Part shown: positions 62,130-64,000 of the stretch, piece after piece | How the letters are laid out: each line of letters begins with the position of its first letter | How positions within the stretch are numbered: the stretch's first letter is position 1 | DNA from: JARRPM01 sp963792815 | Lineage (GTDB): Bacteria > Pseudomonadota > Gammaproteobacteria > Pseudomonadales > Halieaceae | Assembly (NCBI GenBank): GCA_963792815.1 | Contig: CAWBXR010000012.1 | Span: forward strand, 372,001 to 436,000 | Reading direction: 5' to 3' | Length of the DNA stretch: 64,000 nt | Notes under the pieces: model-generated | The model's database searches: none | Told to the model about the DNA's origin: nothing | What the model saw: the letters and a program-made list of their open reading frames with translations, nothing else | Program-made: the position numbers and the translations under genes

Positions 62130-64000
62130 ATGCAGATAATTTACACGGATGTGCTGGTGATCGGCGGTGGCCTGGCGGGACAGCGCGCGGCGATCGGCGC
62201 CAAGCGCCGCGGCCACGAGGTCATCGTCCTCAGCCTGGTACCCGCCAAACGCTCCCATTCCGCCGCCGCCCAGGGCGGCATGCAGGCCAGCCTGGGCAAT
62301 TGCCTGGGCGGGGCCGGTGACAACGAGGACATTCATTTTGCCGACACGGTGCGCGGCAGCGACTGGGGCGCGGACCAGGAAGTGGTGCGCATGTTCACCC
62401 ACACGGCGCCCAAGGCGATACGGGAGCTGGCCGCCTGGGGCGTGCCCTGGAACCGTGTCGCCCGCGGGGAGCGCGAGATTACCGTCGACGGCCAGAAGAA
62501 AACCATCTCGGAACCCGATGCCGCCCACGGCCTGATCACCAGCCGCAACTTCGGCGGCACCCAGAAATGGCGCGCCTGCTACGTCTCGGATGGCACCGGC
62601 CACGCGATGCTCTACACCATGAGCAACCAGGCCATCGCGGCCAACATCCCGGTACACGAGCGGATGGAGGCGCTGGCGCTGATTCACGCCGACGGGCGTT
62701 GCCATGGCGCCATCGTGCGCAACCTGATGACCGGTGAGCTGCTGGCCTATGTCGCCAGGGCCACCTGCATCGCCACCGGCGGCTTCGGCCGCATCTACCG
62801 GGTGTCAACCAACGCTGTCATCAACGAGGGCATGGGGGCCGCCATCGCCCTGGAAACCGGCGTTGCCACCCTGGGCAATATGGAGGCCATCCAGTTTCAC
62901 CCCACCGGCATATTCCCGGCGGGGATCCTGGTCACCGAGGGCTGTCGCGGTGACGGCGGCCTGTTGCTGGACCGCAACGAGCACCGTTTCATGCCCGACT
63001 ACGAACCGGAGAAAAAAGAGCTCGCCTCCAGGGACGTGGTATCGCGCCGGATGGAAGAGCACATCGCCGGGGGGCACGGGGTAAAGAGCCGCTTCGGCGA
63101 ACACCTGTGGCTCGATATTCGCCTGCTGGGCGCGGATCACATCAACAACAACCTGCGCGAAGTAAAGGAGATATGCCAGTACTTCCTCGGCGTGGACCCG
63201 GTGCATGAACTGATACCGGTTCGCCCCGCCCAACACTATTCGATGGGGGGCGTGCGCACCAACCACCGCGGCGAGAGCCCGCAGCTGCAAGGCCTGTTCG
63301 CCGCGGGTGAGGCGGCCTGCTGGGATATGCACGGTTTCAACCGGCTGGGGGGTAACTCGGTGGCGGAAACGGTGGTCGCCGGGATGATCGTTGGCGACAC
63401 GATGGCGGACTTTTGCGACTCCAGCGCGGGCGAGCTCACGCTATCGAGTTCACTGGTGGAGGAATTCGGCCGCGCCGAGCGAAACCGGCTCGCCGGCATT
63501 GCCAACGGCGGGGGCCGGGAAAGCGCCTTCGAACTGGCCAGGCTGATGCAGGAAACCATGACCGCGAAGGTGGGTATCTTCCGGGACAGGGACCGCCTCG
63601 AACAGGCGGTGGCCACCCTGCAGGAGCTGCAACTGCGCAGCCGCAATATCGGGCTGCGCAGCAATGCCCCCGGGGCAAACCCGGAACTCGTTACCGCCTA
63701 CCGCGTTCAGCGCATGCTCAAGCTCGCCCAGTGTGTGGCCTATGGCGCCCTGCAGCGCAGCGAGAGCCGCGGCGCCCACTACCGCGCCGACTATCCCCGG
63801 CGGGACGACCTCAACTGGATGCGCCGCACCCTTGCCAGCTGGCCCTCACCGGATGCCCGGCTGCCGGCACTGGATTATGAACCGCTGGATATCATGAAAA
63901 TGGAGCTGCCGCCGGGCTGGCGCGGCTACGGCGCCAGGGACTATGTCGATCACCCGGACACGGAAGTGCGCCAGCAACAGGTGGACGCGATCGTCGGCGA
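62130..64000 (+). CDS. frdA: Fumarate reductase/succinate dehydrogenase flavoprotein (3' cut by window)
   Basis: At least 623 residues are visible and the frame is still open at the window end. The N-terminus has the FAD motif VLVIGGGLAGQRAAIGAK, then RSHSAAAQGGMQASLGN with the His that usually carries covalent FAD. IQFHPTGIFPAGILVTEG, RPAQHYSMGGV and HGFNRLGGNSVAETVVAG follow. The layout matches FrdA of the epsilonproteobacterial B-type enzyme, which is longer than SdhA of E. coli. The Fe-S subunit is expected just beyond the edge. Confidence 0.9.
   Translation, partial: MQIIYTDVLVIGGGLAGQRAAIGAKRRGHEVIVLSLVPAKRSHSAAAQGGMQASLGNCLGGAGDNEDIHFADTVRGSDWGADQEVVRMFTHTAPKAIRELAAWGVPWNRVARGEREITVDGQKKTISEPDAAHGLITSRNFGGTQKWRACYVSDGTGHAMLYTMSNQAIAANIPVHERMEALALIHADGRCHGAIVRNLMTGELLAYVARATCIATGGFGRIYRVSTNAVINEGMGAAIALETGVATLGNMEAIQFHPTGIFPAGILVTEGCRGDGGLLLDRNEHRFMPDYEPEKKELASRDVVSRRMEEHIAGGHGVKSRFGEHLWLDIRLLGADHINNNLREVKEICQYFLGVDPVHELIPVRPAQHYSMGGVRTNHRGESPQLQGLFAAGEAACWDMHGFNRLGGNSVAETVVAGMIVGDTMADFCDSSAGELTLSSSLVEEFGRAERNRLAGIANGGGRESAFELARLMQETMTAKVGIFRDRDRLEQAVATLQELQLRSRNIGLRSNAPGANPELVTAYRVQRMLKLAQCVAYGALQRSESRGAHYRADYPRRDDLNWMRRTLASWPSPDARLPALDYEPLDIMKMELPPGWRGYGARDYVDHPDTEVRQQQVDAIVG

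Overview
The window is GC-rich and densely coded. It carries ordinary gammaproteobacterial markers: rmf, an OxyR with its redox cysteines, a YeaC-like gene, a PA3070-3075-like Bat cluster and glcDEF. Alongside these are CYP153, a fatty acid desaturase, DUF3604, propionyl-CoA synthetase, a coniferyl-aldehyde-type dehydrogenase and the 180-kDa NAD-glutamate dehydrogenase. This mix suggests a marine heterotroph of the Halieaceae (OM60/NOR5) type. The taxonomic call is inferred from gene content only. I found no rRNA, tRNA, CRISPR array or insertion sequence.

Layout. 0-2 kb: a cut membrane-protein end, a small unknown gene, a sparse stretch and a lower-GC methyltransferase. 2-6 kb (minus): desaturase, START-domain protein, glutathione S-transferase and an SRPBCC-SDR fusion gene broken by indels. 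6.2-7.2 kb: a small lipoprotein directly followed by an SDR-fold protein with the halohydrin dehalogenase signature. 7.3-15.9 kb: esterase, YchJ-like protein, BaiN-like flavoprotein, an internally deleted YdeI-family gene, beta carbonic anhydrase, a small membrane protein, a PuuA-like glutamine synthetase, a COG2509 flavoprotein and an RsuA-like pseudouridine synthase. 15.7-26.5 kb: DUF4382 lipoprotein, prpE, aldehyde dehydrogenase, the DUF3604/enoyl-CoA hydratase/CoA-binding operon, divergent CYP153 and a tandem DsbA-like protein. 26.6-31.9 kb: MBL hydrolase, YjbQ and glycolate oxidase glcDEF. 32-36.4 kb: acyl-CoA synthetase, divergent peroxiredoxin/oxyR and rmf. 36.5-41.3 kb: NAD-GDH. 41.6-48.6 kb: MoxR/DUF58/DUF4381/VWA/VWA-TPR/BatD operon. 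48.7-57.6 kb: DUF3179, pepN, DUF2797, YeaC-like, GGDEF-EAL, rhomboid and nadK. 57.6-61.2 kb: DUF1853, SDR, an ACC-deaminase-like enzyme and lipA. 61.4 kb to the end: a B-type fumarate reductase/succinate dehydrogenase (cytochrome b, then flavoprotein cut by the window edge).

Together the genes describe oxidative catabolism of hydrophobic and small organic acids: CYP153 hydroxylation, aldehyde oxidation, acyl-CoA and propionyl-CoA activation, enoyl-CoA hydration, and glycolate and glutamate oxidation. Peroxide defence and envelope quality control accompany them.

A recurrent oddity is single-base indels in otherwise well-conserved genes. They occur near 3.81, 5.24, 5.53, 5.85, 11.36, 20.66, 23.56, 25.80, 46.44 and 46.74 kb. 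They look more like assembly errors than gene decay, so N-termini and fusions near these points should be treated with caution. The most interesting items are the halohydrin dehalogenase-like enzyme, the diheme B-type fumarate reductase with exact Wolinella haem-ligand spacing, the SRPBCC-SDR fusion, the hexapeptide repeat in the Bat protein, and the AT-rich palindrome between peroxiredoxin and oxyR.
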